Assembly (NCBI RefSeq): GCF_001949145.1
Contig: NW_019091418.1
Span: 1,155,269-1,219,268 of the forward strand
Length of the DNA: 64,000 nucleotides
Reading direction: 5' to 3'
Origin: Acanthaster planci
Taxonomy: Eukaryota > Echinodermata > Asteroidea > Valvatida > Acanthasteridae
Numbering within the stretch: position 1 is the stretch's first letter; every line of letters starts with the position of its first letter. This document shows positions 63,993-64,000 of this stretch, piece by piece. The position numbers were made by a program, and so were the translations under genes. The notes below the pieces were generated by a model, which had not been told where the DNA came from, ran no database searches, and worked only from the letters and a program-made list of their open reading frames with translations.

Positions 63993-64000
63993 AGCATCTT

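Noticed and set aside
1-64000. CRISPR arrays, bacterial operons or prophage
   Set aside because: Spliced animal genes throughout; no regularly spaced direct repeats with unique spacers and no ribosome-binding-site-led gene clusters.

Overview
The window reads as a gene-sparse stretch of animal nuclear DNA. It has spliced genes with GT-AG introns, an AT-rich background and many short foldback, MITE-like and SINE-like elements. The two recognisable genes and the repeat types suggest a marine invertebrate, most likely an echinoderm or another ambulacrarian. That placement is an inference; no sequence search could be run.

Layout, all main genes on the + strand. (1) 191-377: probable last exon of an upstream gene, with a conflict between two open frames. 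(2) 378-4354: AT-rich spacer with a degenerate repeat at 420-790. (3) 4355-12165: a complete ten-exon SLC22-type organic ion transporter, about 594 residues. (4) 12166-22066: spacer with an ancient local duplication, a strong hairpin, a transposon-like block and a doubtful minus-strand reading frame near 20 kb. (5) 22067-57606: one very large gene, which I model as 46 exons coding for about 2250 residues. Its product runs: Lys-rich tail, small conserved module, about 20 ankyrin repeats, WGR domain, PARP regulatory helical domain, PARP catalytic domain. This is the layout of nematode PME-5, not of vertebrate tankyrase, which has SAM and no WGR. (6) 57607-64000: AT-rich sequence, then mobile-element fragments, including a candidate LTR and a palindromic SINE-like copy at the window edge.

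All 46 PARP-gene exons and all 10 transporter exons join in frame when phases are summed, which is the main support for both models. Donors that are weak or ambiguous are named in the entries. The two genes have no evident functional link. The most notable points are the full PME-5-like gene, a 32-bp tandem duplication that copies one of its splice donors and creates an immediate stop, an insertion and weak donor in its catalytic D-loop, and a tRNA-like SINE with a 17-bp target duplication placed 10 bp before an exon.
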